Shown here: piece after piece, positions 1 through 7,063 of the stretch
How the letters are laid out: each line of letters starts with the position of its first letter
How positions within the stretch are numbered: position 1 is the stretch's first letter
Assembly: GCA_005778045.1 (NCBI GenBank)
Contig: SXKQ01000169.1
Location: forward strand, 1 to 33,775
Source of the DNA: Planctomycetia bacterium
Lineage (GTDB): Bacteria > Planctomycetota > UBA1135 > GCA-002686595
Length of the DNA: 33,775 nucleotides
Reading direction: 5' to 3'
Notes under the pieces: model-generated
The model's input: only the letters and a program-made list of their open reading frames with translations
What the model was told of the DNA's origin: nothing
Databases searched by the model: none
Translations under genes and position numbers: made by a program

Positions 1-283
1 CGGGGGTGTCGATCAGGTTGATCGTCACGCCGTCCCACTCGACCTGTGTGGCGGCCGACTGGATCGTGATGCCGCGCTTCTGCTCGTCCTCGAGGTAATC
101 CATCGTGGCCGCGCCCTCGTGGACCTCGCCGATCTTGTGGATCTTCTGGGCGAGGAACAGGATGCGCTCCGACACCGTGGTCTTGCCGGCGTCGATGTGG
201 GCCATGATCCCGATGTTCCGGTAGAAGGCGAGACGCTTGGCGCTCGCCCCGGTCAGGGCGCTGGTCGCGGTGACGGAACTCAT
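1..283 (-). CDS. fusA: Elongation factor G, N-terminal part (runs off the left edge)
   Basis: Elongation factor G is the GTPase that drives tRNA-mRNA translocation on the ribosome. Only the first 94 residues are inside the window. They show an unusual ~20-residue leader before the conserved start of the GTP-binding domain ([14 protein letters not shown], residues 22-35, containing the P-loop), then [20 protein letters not shown], the switch I motif RGIT (70-73) and the beginning of the DTPG motif at the cut. The ATG at 281-283 follows an in-frame serine/threonine-rich stretch. I see no clear Shine-Dalgarno sequence before it. The gene upstream on the same strand is a metal permease, not rpsG or rpsL, so this copy is not in a standard str operon. 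With no sequence past the G-domain start I cannot say whether it is the main EF-G or a paralogue. Confidence 0.93.
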   Translation of the reverse strand, partial: MSSVTATSALTGASAKRLAFYRNIGIMAHIDAGKTTVSERILFLAQKIHKIGEVHEGAATMDYLEDEQKRGITIQSAATQVEWDGVTINLIDTP

Positions 284-410
284 AGTTGGTGCGGCGGGAG
301 GAAGAGAAGGGTCGTTCGTGGAGACTCTGCGGGTCCCCGGACATCGGGAAGCCGCGCGTGCCACGGGTGGAACTAGGACGGTCCGACCGGGTGGCTTTTG
401 AGAGGGAAAT

Positions 411-438
411 AGGGTAGCGAGCGCGCGAAAATCGTCAA
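411..438 (-). promoter_or_regulatory. Sigma70-like promoter for fusA
   Basis: Read on the minus strand: TTGACG (438-433), a 16-base spacer, then TACCCT (416-411). This is the best -35/-10 pair in the window. It would start transcription near 404 and give a leader of roughly 120 bases before the fusA ATG. It sits just after the hairpin that follows the permease gene, as expected for an independent unit. Confidence 0.5.
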
Positions 439-447
439 CCGCGGCGG

Positions 448-464
448 CCGCGGGTGGCCCGCGG
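448..464 (-). terminator. Perfect 7-bp hairpin downstream of the permease gene
   Basis: CCGCGGG and CCCGCGG are separated by three bases, about 20 bases after the permease stop codon. No T-run follows immediately; the first is ATTTT about 15 bases on. It may end permease transcription before the fusA promoter. The lack of a U-tract makes this tentative. Confidence 0.35.
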
Positions 465-482
465 AGGCCTCAGGACGCGGCT

Positions 483-2342
483 TTAGTGGTCATGGGAGTG
501 CCCGGGATGGCCGCAGGCGGCTCCGGAGCCGCCGCCTGCGCCCGGTCCGCTGGAGCGGTGGTCGTCGCCGTGGTGGTGGTGATGGTGGTGCGCCGGGGCA
601 TCCCCATCGGAGGAACCAAGTTGGGCCAAGAACGCCCGCGGGCCTTCGCGCAGGAGCACCCAAACGGTCAGCACGCCGAGCAGCGCCGCCGCGGAGAGCG
701 CGAACGCTCCGTGGGCGTGCTCCTCGCCTTCGTGGGCGTGCTCGGTCGCGAGCGCGAAGCCCTCGCCGAGCATGGCGTTGATCCCCCACCCGAGCGCGCA
801 GGTCACGAGCGCCGCCGTGGCCACGAAGGCCCATGCAACGCGGCGCGAGTGAAGCTTGGAGAGTGCGCCGAAGGTGGTCAGGTTGGTGGCCGGTCCCGTG
901 AGCAAGAACGCGATCACCGCGCCCGGCGCGAAGCCCTTGGCGAGCAACAGCGCCGCGAACGGGGTGGCCGCGGTGGCGCAGATGTAGGTCGGCATGCCCG
1001 CGAGGCTCAGCACCACGACCTGCACCCACGGCGGCATGCGCTCGGCCCACTCCGTCGAGATCCAAGGCTCGACGAGCGCGGTCAGCACGAGACCGAACAG
1101 GATCCAGGGCGCGAGATGACCCCAGGTCTCGAGCAGGCCGTGCCGCAGCGAGGCAACCGCGCCTTCCGGGCGCGGCTCGTCCGACGGCGTGCGCTCGAAG
1201 CGGCTGCCCTCGCGCTCCGCGAGTCGGCCGACCACGAGGCCGACCGCGAGCGCGACGATCGCAGCGGCGCCGACGCGTGCCAGAGTCGGACCTGGGCCGA
1301 GCAGCTTCCACGAGAGCAGAATCGAATCGACGCCGATCTCCGGCGCGCTCACAAGCAACGCCAGCGCGGCACTCGCGCCGACGCCCTTGTGGACGAGCGA
1401 GCGATAGATCGGCAGCACCCCGCAGGAACACACCGGCATCGGCGTGCCCACGACGACGCCCGCCAAAGACTGCCGCAGACGCGAGCCGCCCGAGAAGCGC
1501 CGCAGCAACGTCCCGGGCACGAAGGCCTCGATCAGCGCGGCCCCGATCACTCCCGCGAGCAGGTAGGGCGCGGTCTCGATCACGAGCTCGCCCAGCCGGC
1601 CGGCGAGCGCGGACACGTCCTCGCCGTGGTCGTGGCCGTGGCTGCCGCCGCCCGCCGCGAGGTAAGGCACGAAGAAGCCCGCGGCCCCCACCGCGCCGAG
1701 CCCGGCCCAGAAGTGGCGCTCGCTCTCGTGCTCGTGGGTGTGCTCCGAGGCCGGAGCGTGCTGCAGCACGAGGTGCAGCAGGCCGCCCGCGAGCAGCGCC
1801 GAGAGCACGGCCGTGAACGTGCCTTCGCTGACGGGCACGAACTGCGGTCCAAACCACGTGAGCGACGCCATCGCCAGCAGCGACATCAGCGCCGCAACGC
1901 GCCCAAAACGGCGCTTGGTCTGCCCCCACAGGAGCAACCCGAGCGGCAGGCGATGGCCGACGACAACGAGCAGCGTCGCGATGCCGACGCGCTCCTCGTT
2001 GACGACCGACGCGAGCGCCGCGCTCTCGATCAGCTCGTGCGCGACCAGCAAGAGCACGATGAGCACGCCCACGGGCAGCTTCAGGCTCTCGCCACTCGAT
2101 GCGAGCATGCGCTCCGCCCATACCGGCAAGAGCAGGCCGAGCGCGAGCAGCACCAGCGCCCAGAAACCGAGGTGCGCTCCCGCCTCGGACATCAGATGGA
2201 AGAACGACAGCACCACGATGCCGCCGATCGTGGCCCCGTCGATCATGGCCGGCAGCATCGGCACGCGCCGGGCGAGGCGGTCGAGCAGCGGGCCGACGAC
2301 GAGCGCAAGCGTCGCGATGGCGAGCAGGAGGGTCGGATTCAA
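483..2342 (-). CDS. SO_0444/YraQ-family permease with ZIP-like N-terminal half and His-rich tails
   Basis: Multi-pass membrane protein of 619 residues, probably a metal (Zn/Cu-type) or metalloid efflux permease. Residues ~250-520 are the UPF0718/DUF318 permease: PVCSCG (303-308, with C305 and C307) followed by SAPEIGVDS (332-340), and a second internal repeat with PTYICATAATPFAALLL (451-467) and LLTGPATNLTTFGAL (480-494). Residues ~1-200 are about six further hydrophobic segments with a ZIP-transporter look: HELIES at 102, GHRLPLG at 129 and AGGLLHLVLQHAP at 185. Histidine-rich stretches follow each block (201-210, 235-239, 535-544), and the C-terminus has seven consecutive histidines plus HPGHSHDH. 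The start is a TTG; an in-frame stop lies 12 codons upstream and no ATG or GTG lies between. There is no visible Shine-Dalgarno sequence, so an internal start (M29) cannot be excluded. Family assignment is firm; the metal is inferred from the histidines. Confidence 0.85.
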   Translation of the reverse strand: MNPTLLLAIATLALVVGPLLDRLARRVPMLPAMIDGATIGGIVVLSFFHLMSEAGAHLGFWALVLLALGLLLPVWAERMLASSGESLKLPVGVLIVLLLVAHELIESAALASVVNEERVGIATLLVVVGHRLPLGLLLWGQTKRRFGRVAALMSLLAMASLTWFGPQFVPVSEGTFTAVLSALLAGGLLHLVLQHAPASEHTHEHESERHFWAGLGAVGAAGFFVPYLAAGGGSHGHDHGEDVSALAGRLGELVIETAPYLLAGVIGAALIEAFVPGTLLRRFSGGSRLRQSLAGVVVGTPMPVCSCGVLPIYRSLVHKGVGASAALALLVSAPEIGVDSILLSWKLLGPGPTLARVGAAAIVALAVGLVVGRLAEREGSRFERTPSDEPRPEGAVASLRHGLLETWGHLAPWILFGLVLTALVEPWISTEWAERMPPWVQVVVLSLAGMPTYICATAATPFAALLLAKGFAPGAVIAFLLTGPATNLTTFGALSKLHSRRVAWAFVATAALVTCALGWGINAMLGEGFALATEHAHEGEEHAHGAFALSAAALLGVLTVWVLLREGPRAFLAQLGSSDGDAPAHHHHHHHGDDHRSSGPGAGGGSGAACGHPGHSHDH

Positions 2343-2397
2343 GGACGTGACGCGCGGGCGCGCGGGCGCGAGAGACTACCAGCAGCAGGCCCGCTGC

Positions 2398-2427
2398 GCG
2401 CGCACGCGAAAATCCGCGTCCGCGCGC
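2398..2427 (-). terminator. GC-rich hairpin between the HEAT-like gene and the permease gene
   Basis: On the minus strand GCGCGC-GG-ACGCG, a six-base loop containing TTTT, then CGCGT-GCGCGC form a long stem with a two-base bulge. A smaller perfect palindrome (TCGACC / GGTCGA, 2428-2442) lies directly beside it. Together they occupy the 177-base gap and could end the HMG-CoA reductase/M23/HEAT transcript or sit in the permease leader. No T-run follows. Confidence 0.3.
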
Positions 2428-2519
2428 TCGACCCGCGGTCGAACCCACAGCGGGCGAACTCAGAACAGGCGCCCACGCCAGCATGAGATCGCTTCCATGG
2501 GCCGACGCTCGCTCGACCT

Positions 2520-3152
2520 TCAAACCCGCGGCAGTGTCTCGAGCAGCGCGAGCAGTTCCTTGGCATCGCGACGCACCCACGCGCGCCCGTCGCGCAGGAA
2601 GGGCTTGACCACTGCAAACTCGACCGGCGTGCGATGGCGCGCCACGAGCTGAGCGAGCGCGGCCAGCGCGTGTCCGCCGACGCCCGGATCCGCGCACAGG
2701 TCAGCAACGGTGTCGACGAGCCGCGGCGACGAGAGCTTGGGGAGCGCGAGCACCAGCAGCTCGCGCGCGTTGCCGTGGCTCCGCGTGCGCGCGAGTTCGA
2801 CGAGCTCGGCCTCCACCTCGTCGTCCGCCAGCATCTCGATCGCGGCCGCGAGCGCCGCCTTCGGCGCCGGCGGCGAGTTCGGCGTGCGCCGGAACGCGGC
2901 GAGCAGCGGACGCAGCGCGAGCTCGCGCGCCCACGACACGGCCAGGACACGCGCGAGCTCCTCGACGAGCTGCGGATCCTGAGCGCTCTCGAGCGCGCGC
3001 ACGAGCGCCGGCAGCGCAGTCGCCGCGTTCGCGCCGTGACGGCGCAGTTCCGTCAGCTGGTGGACGCGCAGGCCCGCCGCTGCGAGTTCCTCTAGCAGCG
3101 GCTGGACGGCCGCGCGGTAGCGCTCGCGCGCCGGATCGTTCGTGGGTCGCAT
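2520..3152 (-). CDS. HEAT-like alpha-helical repeat protein, unknown role
   Basis: Soluble, 210 residues, with no signal peptide or membrane segment. It is built of amphipathic helix pairs typical of HEAT/armadillo folds (ALPALVRALESAQDPQLVEE at 47-66; ELLVLALPKLSSPRLVDTVA at 131-150; ALAALAQLVARH at 162-173; WVRRDAKELLALLETL at 192-207). Such proteins usually act as binding scaffolds; no catalytic motif is visible. The start is the ATG at 3150-3152, eight bases after the stop of the M23-like gene, so the two are almost certainly co-transcribed. The open frame continues upstream through the M23 gene but is a shadow there. A partnership with the upstream genes is suggested only by the tight spacing. 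Confidence 0.75.
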   Translation of the reverse strand: MRPTNDPARERYRAAVQPLLEELAAAGLRVHQLTELRRHGANAATALPALVRALESAQDPQLVEELARVLAVSWARELALRPLLAAFRRTPNSPPAPKAALAAAIEMLADDEVEAELVELARTRSHGNARELLVLALPKLSSPRLVDTVADLCADPGVGGHALAALAQLVARHRTPVEFAVVKPFLRDGRAWVRRDAKELLALLETLPRV

Positions 3153-3160
3153 GCGGTCTC

Positions 3161-4081
3161 TCAGGGTTCGTAGCGCACTCGGTCGCCCGTCAGTGCGCGC
3201 GCAGGGAACCAGCCGCGACCGGCGGGAGCGGCGCGCGGCAGCTTCTGGCCGTTCTGCGCGCTCTCCCAGAAGTAGAAGGGAATGCCCTGTCCCCAGAAGG
3301 GCTCGGGCGTGTCTTGCACGTGCAGGCCGAGGTGCGGCTCGGGGCAGAGCGGGGAAAACGCGGAGAATCCGACGCGCCCGAGCGCGTCGCCGGCCGCGAC
3401 CGTCGCTCCCGCGGCGACGGGGATCGATCCGCGCTCGAGCCCGCTCACGAACAGGAACTCGTCCGGCACGAGCTCGATCACGACGTGGTTGCCGAGGTCG
3501 TCGGCGTGCAGCACGCCGTCGTCGGGCACGTCGTTCACGACGCGCACGACCGTGCCGCTCGCGGGCGCGAGCACCGCCGCGCCGCGCGCGTGGGCGCTCG
3601 CGGGATCCGACGGCAACGCGCGTGTCGAGCCGTCGCGCTCCTGCACGAGCACGTAGACAAAGCAGCGATCCGGCCGCGTGCGCCAGATCGCGCTCGCGGC
3701 GTCGACGCCACCCCACGCGACGGTCCACTCGCCCGCGACCGGCACGCGAATACGCGCGAGCGTGGGACGCGTGCTGCGCGCCGCAGGGAATGGCAGTCCG
3801 TAGCTCGCGGTGCCGACCACGAAGAACAAGAGGCCGAACGCGACGAGCCGCTGCGTCGCGCCGAACGGCGGACGCCGGATCGAGCGCCAGAGTCCGAACG
3901 CTCCGACGAGGAACGCCGAGAGAGCGAGCAGCCACGGGCCGTAGAGATAGGCCTTCACCGGCGCCACGCCGGGCCGCTTGAGACCGAGGAACACGGCGAG
4001 CCCGAGCTCCGCCGCCACGATCAGCCAAGCGGCGGCGACCCAAGCCTCGGGTCGTGCGCTCGACTTCGATTCAGTTGCCAT
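3161..4081 (-). CDS. Membrane-anchored LytM/M23-fold protein with degenerate metal site
   Basis: 306 residues. Three hydrophobic segments (about 13-34, 47-65, 78-95) precede an extracytoplasmic LytM/M23 peptidase fold: GAAVLAPASGTVVRVVNDVP (167-186), NHVVIEL (198-204), ERGSIPVAAGATVAAGDALG (216-235) and EPHLGLHV (248-255). M23 enzymes cut peptidoglycan peptides using a Zn bound by HxxxD and HxH. Here the region that should carry the first His and the Asp reads WRTRPDRCFVYV (133-144) with neither, and HxH has become HLG. Catalysis is therefore unlikely; degenerate LytM domains are known as regulators or binders, as in EnvC and NlpD. The ATG overlaps the end of the HMG-CoA reductase gene by 11 bases and the stop lies eight bases before the HEAT-like gene, so the three form one unit. 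Confidence 0.8.
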   Translation of the reverse strand: MATESKSSARPEAWVAAAWLIVAAELGLAVFLGLKRPGVAPVKAYLYGPWLLALSAFLVGAFGLWRSIRRPPFGATQRLVAFGLLFFVVGTASYGLPFPAARSTRPTLARIRVPVAGEWTVAWGGVDAASAIWRTRPDRCFVYVLVQERDGSTRALPSDPASAHARGAAVLAPASGTVVRVVNDVPDDGVLHADDLGNHVVIELVPDEFLFVSGLERGSIPVAAGATVAAGDALGRVGFSAFSPLCPEPHLGLHVQDTPEPFWGQGIPFYFWESAQNGQKLPRAAPAGRGWFPARALTGDRVRYEP

Positions 4082-5252
4082 GGGGAGGCCTGTTGCGACC
4101 GAGGCGCTCGTGCGCCGCCACGAACTCGTGCGAGCAGAAGCTCGCCATCAGCGAGAGATCCCCGGCGAGCACCGTCGCGCAGAGCAGCTCGGCGAACGTG
4201 TTGGCTCGGCCATCGCCGAGGCAGCCGAGCAGCGCGAGACACTCCGCGGCCGTGCCCTTCTGCGAGCCGCCGCCGACCGTCCCGACGAGCAGCGATGGCA
4301 GCGTCGCGCTCGCGTACAGGTCGCCGCTCGCATCGACCCGGAAGTCGAGCTGGCCCTGCGCGCACTCGACGAGATAGGCAACGTCCTGGCCGCACGCGAG
4401 CAGCACCGCGGCGAGCCCGTTGGCCGACTGCACGAGCCAGTTCTGCGTCCCGAGCTGCGCGAAGCCCTGCGCGTAGGTCGCGTGGATCGCGACGAGCTGC
4501 TCCGGGGTGACGCGCGCGAGCTCCGCGAGCGCCGCGCGAGGCACCGTGACCTCCGCCACGACGCTGCGGCCGCGGCCCTCGACGAGCGCGCGCGCATTGG
4601 CGCGCTTCTCGACGTCTTGGCCGTGCACGTAGCGCTCCCGCGCCCCCGTGCGACGCGCGAGCTCCGCGCTCACGAGGTCCGCCGCGCGCGCGGCCATGTT
4701 GATCCCGATCGCGTCGCCGGTCGTGAATACGAGCCGCAGCAGCAGGCGACAGCCGAGCACGTCCGTCTCGAGCGCGACGAGCTTGCCGTGGCGCGTCGTG
4801 CCGGCGACAAGGTCCACGAACTCGGCCTGTGCCTCGCGCGCCAGCGCAGCGGCGTCCAGCGCCTCTTCCAGCCCTGCATACACCAGCATCGGGTGCTGCG
4901 AGAGGCCCTCGCGCACGACGCGTGCCTTCGCTCCCCCACCCGCCGCGAGCAGGCGCATGCCGCGCGAGTAGGACGCCACGAGCGCGCCCTCGTTGGTCGC
5001 CATCGGCACGTAGACCTCGCGCGGACCCGCGCTCGTGTCGACGCGCAGGGGGCCCGCGATGCCGAGGGGCACCTGCGCGAACCCGATCAGGTTCTCGACG
5101 TTGCCGCGCGCCGCCGCGGGCAGCACAGGGGACCCGCCGATGTGCTCGAGCGCGCGCCCTGCTACCCGCTCGACCAGCGCCAAGCGCTGCCCGACGGCCT
5201 CGGGCGCGTAGTCGTCGCTCAGGGAGCGCGGAATGCGGGGTAGTTCGGACAT
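4071..5252 (-). CDS. Hydroxymethylglutaryl-CoA reductase, class I-like
   Basis: 393 residues. Reduces HMG-CoA to mevalonate with two NAD(P)H, the committed step of the mevalonate route to isoprenoids. Motifs in order: ENLIGFAQVPLGIAGPL (53-69), MATNEGALVAS with catalytic E88 (84-94), DAIGINMA (180-187), the catalytic Lys region EKRANARALVEGRGRSVV (215-232, K216), GQDVAYLVE with the catalytic Asp (D290), SLLVGTVGGGS (320-330) and a C-terminal SHEFVAAHERLGRNR (374-388) carrying the catalytic His. These match class I (eukaryote/archaea-type) enzymes better than the class II enzymes of mevalonate-degrading bacteria; the membrane domain of eukaryotic enzymes is absent. The start is the ATG at 5250-5252. 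The gene heads a unit with the M23-like and HEAT-like genes. No other mevalonate-pathway gene is in the window. Confidence 0.92.
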   Translation of the reverse strand: MSELPRIPRSLSDDYAPEAVGQRLALVERVAGRALEHIGGSPVLPAAARGNVENLIGFAQVPLGIAGPLRVDTSAGPREVYVPMATNEGALVASYSRGMRLLAAGGGAKARVVREGLSQHPMLVYAGLEEALDAAALAREAQAEFVDLVAGTTRHGKLVALETDVLGCRLLLRLVFTTGDAIGINMAARAADLVSAELARRTGARERYVHGQDVEKRANARALVEGRGRSVVAEVTVPRAALAELARVTPEQLVAIHATYAQGFAQLGTQNWLVQSANGLAAVLLACGQDVAYLVECAQGQLDFRVDASGDLYASATLPSLLVGTVGGGSQKGTAAECLALLGCLGDGRANTFAELLCATVLAGDLSLMASFCSHEFVAAHERLGRNRPPHGN

Positions 5253-5263
5253 CGAGGGGCGGA

Positions 5264-5269
5264 AGGATA
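5264..5269 (-). promoter_or_regulatory. Possible -10 box for HMG-CoA reductase
   Basis: TATCCT on the minus strand ends 11 bases before the ATG, so transcription would start only a few bases from the start codon. No convincing -35 is seen 16-18 bases upstream. It lies in the 75-base divergent gap with the SPFH pair. Confidence 0.3.
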
Positions 5270-5327
5270 GCCTCTGCGGCGCGACGGTACCCTCGGACCC
5301 CTGCCACCGCACCGCTGGACCAGCCCC

Positions 5328-6104
5328 ATGCTCGACTTTCTCGGCGCCATCACCGGCATCTTCGTGGTCGTCTACGACGGCCAGCACGCACTCAAGTTCA
5401 CCCTCGGCCGCGCCCGCGAGGTGGTCGGACCCGGCGTGCACTTCAAGTGGCCGATCGTGCAGCGCTTCCGCGTCGAGGAGACCAAGCACACCACGCTCGA
5501 CCTCGAGCCGCAGGTGATCCAGCTCGCCGACGAGCTCGTGTACGAGGTCGACTGCAAGGTCATGTACCAGATCGTCGACCTGCGCAAGTCGATGATCGAG
5601 ATCGACGACCTCGTGATGGGCCTCAAGAACCGCGTGGTGCTCGCCGTGCAGGGCGTTGTGCGCCGCCGCGATCGCCGCACGATCCGTGACAGCGCCTCGC
5701 TCGTCGCCGAAATCAAGGCCGATCTCGCCCCGGTCGAGGAGCAGTGGGGCGTGCGCATCCTGAAGCTCGGCTTCTCGAACATCTCGCCGAGCCCGACGAC
5801 GCTCGAGATCACGCAGCTCGAGCTGCTCGCGAAGGAGAAGCTCGCGCAGTACGCGCGGCTGCGCGACGCCGGACTCGGCGATGCCAGCTCCGTGGCCCTG
5901 CTCTCCGGCGCCGTGGTCTCGCTCGGCACCGACGAGCTGCCGCCCTCGCGCTCCAAGCTCGCGGCGAAGACGCGCCAGCTCGTCAACGCGCTCGACGCGG
6001 AGGAAGAGGCGCGCAAGCGGGCGGACGAGGAAGACGACGAGCCCAAGTCCGGCCCCGATGACGAAGACGAGGGTCGCATGATCCAGTCGCAGCACAAGGG
6101 CTGA
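5328..6104 (+). CDS. Short SPFH/band-7 domain protein 1
   Basis: 258 residues. A short hydrophobic N-terminus (MLDFLGAITGIFVVV) leads into an SPFH/band-7 domain: VYDGQHALKFTLGRAREVVG, PGVHFKWPIVQRF (about 35-47), the beta-strand block VIQLADELVYEVDCKVMYQI and WGVRILKLGFSNISPSP. SPFH proteins (stomatin, HflK/C, flotillin) form membrane-associated rings or scaffolds, often controlling a membrane protease. The usual long coiled coil after the domain is nearly missing; the C-terminus is instead strongly acidic (EEEARKRADEEDDE through DDEDEG). The ATG at 5328 begins the SPFH signature directly. A second SPFH gene follows four bases after the stop, so the two probably form a hetero-oligomer. No NfeD- or FtsH-like partner is adjacent. 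Confidence 0.8.
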   Translation: MLDFLGAITGIFVVVYDGQHALKFTLGRAREVVGPGVHFKWPIVQRFRVEETKHTTLDLEPQVIQLADELVYEVDCKVMYQIVDLRKSMIEIDDLVMGLKNRVVLAVQGVVRRRDRRTIRDSASLVAEIKADLAPVEEQWGVRILKLGFSNISPSPTTLEITQLELLAKEKLAQYARLRDAGLGDASSVALLSGAVVSLGTDELPPSRSKLAAKTRQLVNALDAEEEARKRADEEDDEPKSGPDDEDEGRMIQSQHKG

Positions 6105-6108
6105 GTCC

Positions 6109-6987
6109 GTGCAGGAAGTTGCGGATCCCGGCTTCCTCGAGCGCGCGTGGACGTGGGTCTCCGCGTTTGTCTTGCTGGCGTGGAAAGAGCACACGCGCGA
6201 GTTCCTGTACGCGGTTGTGGGCAGCGTCTGGGCCGTCATGCGCCTCGCCGGAAAGACCGTCGAGAGCGGCCACGTCGGCGTGAAGTTCAGCTTCAGCCGC
6301 GCCGTGCGCACCTGCGAGCCGGGCTTCTATCCGCTGATTCCCGTGTTCCAGGTGATCCGCATCGTGCCGTCGCGCGCACGGACGCTCGACCTGCCGCGCC
6401 AGACGCTCGCCACCGACGATGGCCTCGTGTTCGAGGTCGACGCGAACCTCGTGTACCGCGTCACGGACGCGAGCAAGGCGCTGGTCGAGGTGCGCGACTA
6501 CGAGGCGGCGCTCGGGCAGTTGCTCAGCCTTTCGGTGCACGAGGTCCTCGCCTCGCGCGACCGCTCGGGGCTGCGAGTCTCGAAGGAGCTCGACCTCGCG
6601 CTCTCGCGCGCCATGCAGGAGCTCGTGGACGCGTGGGGCATCGCGATCGAGCGCGCGGGGTTCACCAGCATCCGGCCGCTGCAGCAGACGACGCGCATCA
6701 CCCAGCTCCGCAGCCGGCTTCGCACCCGCGCGCGCGTGCTCGACACGCTCGTGCAGAACGAGCTTCCTGTGAGTCTCTCGCTGGGCCTGATCGGCTCCCC
6801 CACGCGCATGACCTCCCGCACGCGCTCCCTGCGCGCGGTCGAGCGCCGCTCGCGCGAGGCCGCCGAGCTCCGCAACCTCACCCGCAGCCTCGACACCTGG
6901 CTCGCCAGCAAGGACAAGACCCTGCTCACCGCCGAGCGCGGCAACTTCCTGCGCAACGCACGCGAGATGCTGCTCGCCCGCCGCTAG
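6109..6987 (+). CDS. Short SPFH/band-7 domain protein 2
   Basis: 292 residues, GTG start four bases after the stop of the first SPFH gene. A hydrophobic stretch (about 15-50: VSAFVLLAWKEH, FLYAVVGSVWAVMRLAG) precedes a band-7 domain: VESGHVGVKFSFSRAVRTCE, PGFYPLIPVFQVIRI, the block LATDDGLVFEVDANLVYRV and WGIAIERAGFTSIRPL. The arginine-rich C-terminal ~90 residues form probable helices (TRITQLRSRLRTRARVLDT; RAVERRSREAAELRNL) and contrast with the acidic tail of its partner, which suggests the two tails may interact. The two share the order of domain motifs and look like divergent paralogues arranged like hflK-hflC, but lack the HflKC features that would justify those names. Confidence 0.78.
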   Translation: MQEVADPGFLERAWTWVSAFVLLAWKEHTREFLYAVVGSVWAVMRLAGKTVESGHVGVKFSFSRAVRTCEPGFYPLIPVFQVIRIVPSRARTLDLPRQTLATDDGLVFEVDANLVYRVTDASKALVEVRDYEAALGQLLSLSVHEVLASRDRSGLRVSKELDLALSRAMQELVDAWGIAIERAGFTSIRPLQQTTRITQLRSRLRTRARVLDTLVQNELPVSLSLGLIGSPTRMTSRTRSLRAVERRSREAAELRNLTRSLDTWLASKDKTLLTAERGNFLRNAREMLLARR

Positions 6988-7040
6988 CGCCCCGCGGACG
7001 CCACTAACGCGCACGAACCGCCCGAGGTCCAGACACCTCT

Positions 7041-7063
7041 CCGACGCGCCTAGCGCGCGTCGG
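7041..7063. terminator. Perfect 9-bp hairpin between convergent genes, holding a stop codon in its loop
   Basis: CCGACGCGC and GCGCGTCGG are exact reverse complements separated by CTAGC. The TAG of the minus-strand S9 peptidase lies in the loop (7050-7052). It stands between the ends of the convergent SPFH and S9 genes, where a bidirectional terminator is expected. No T-run follows on either strand. Confidence 0.45.

Noticed and set aside
2430..2450. GGTTCGA-like T-loop suggesting a tRNA in the gap before the permease gene
   Set aside because: The flanking bases do not form a T-stem and no acceptor or anticodon arm can be drawn; it is part of the small palindrome there.
2520..4043. HEAT-like gene extended upstream to 4043
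   Set aside because: The extension overlaps the M23-like gene in another frame and is arginine-rich; the ATG at 3152 gives a clean helical protein directly after that gene.
5328..6987. Naming the SPFH pair hflK and hflC
   Set aside because: Only the tandem order fits; both lack the long coiled coil and no ftsH or hflX context is present.
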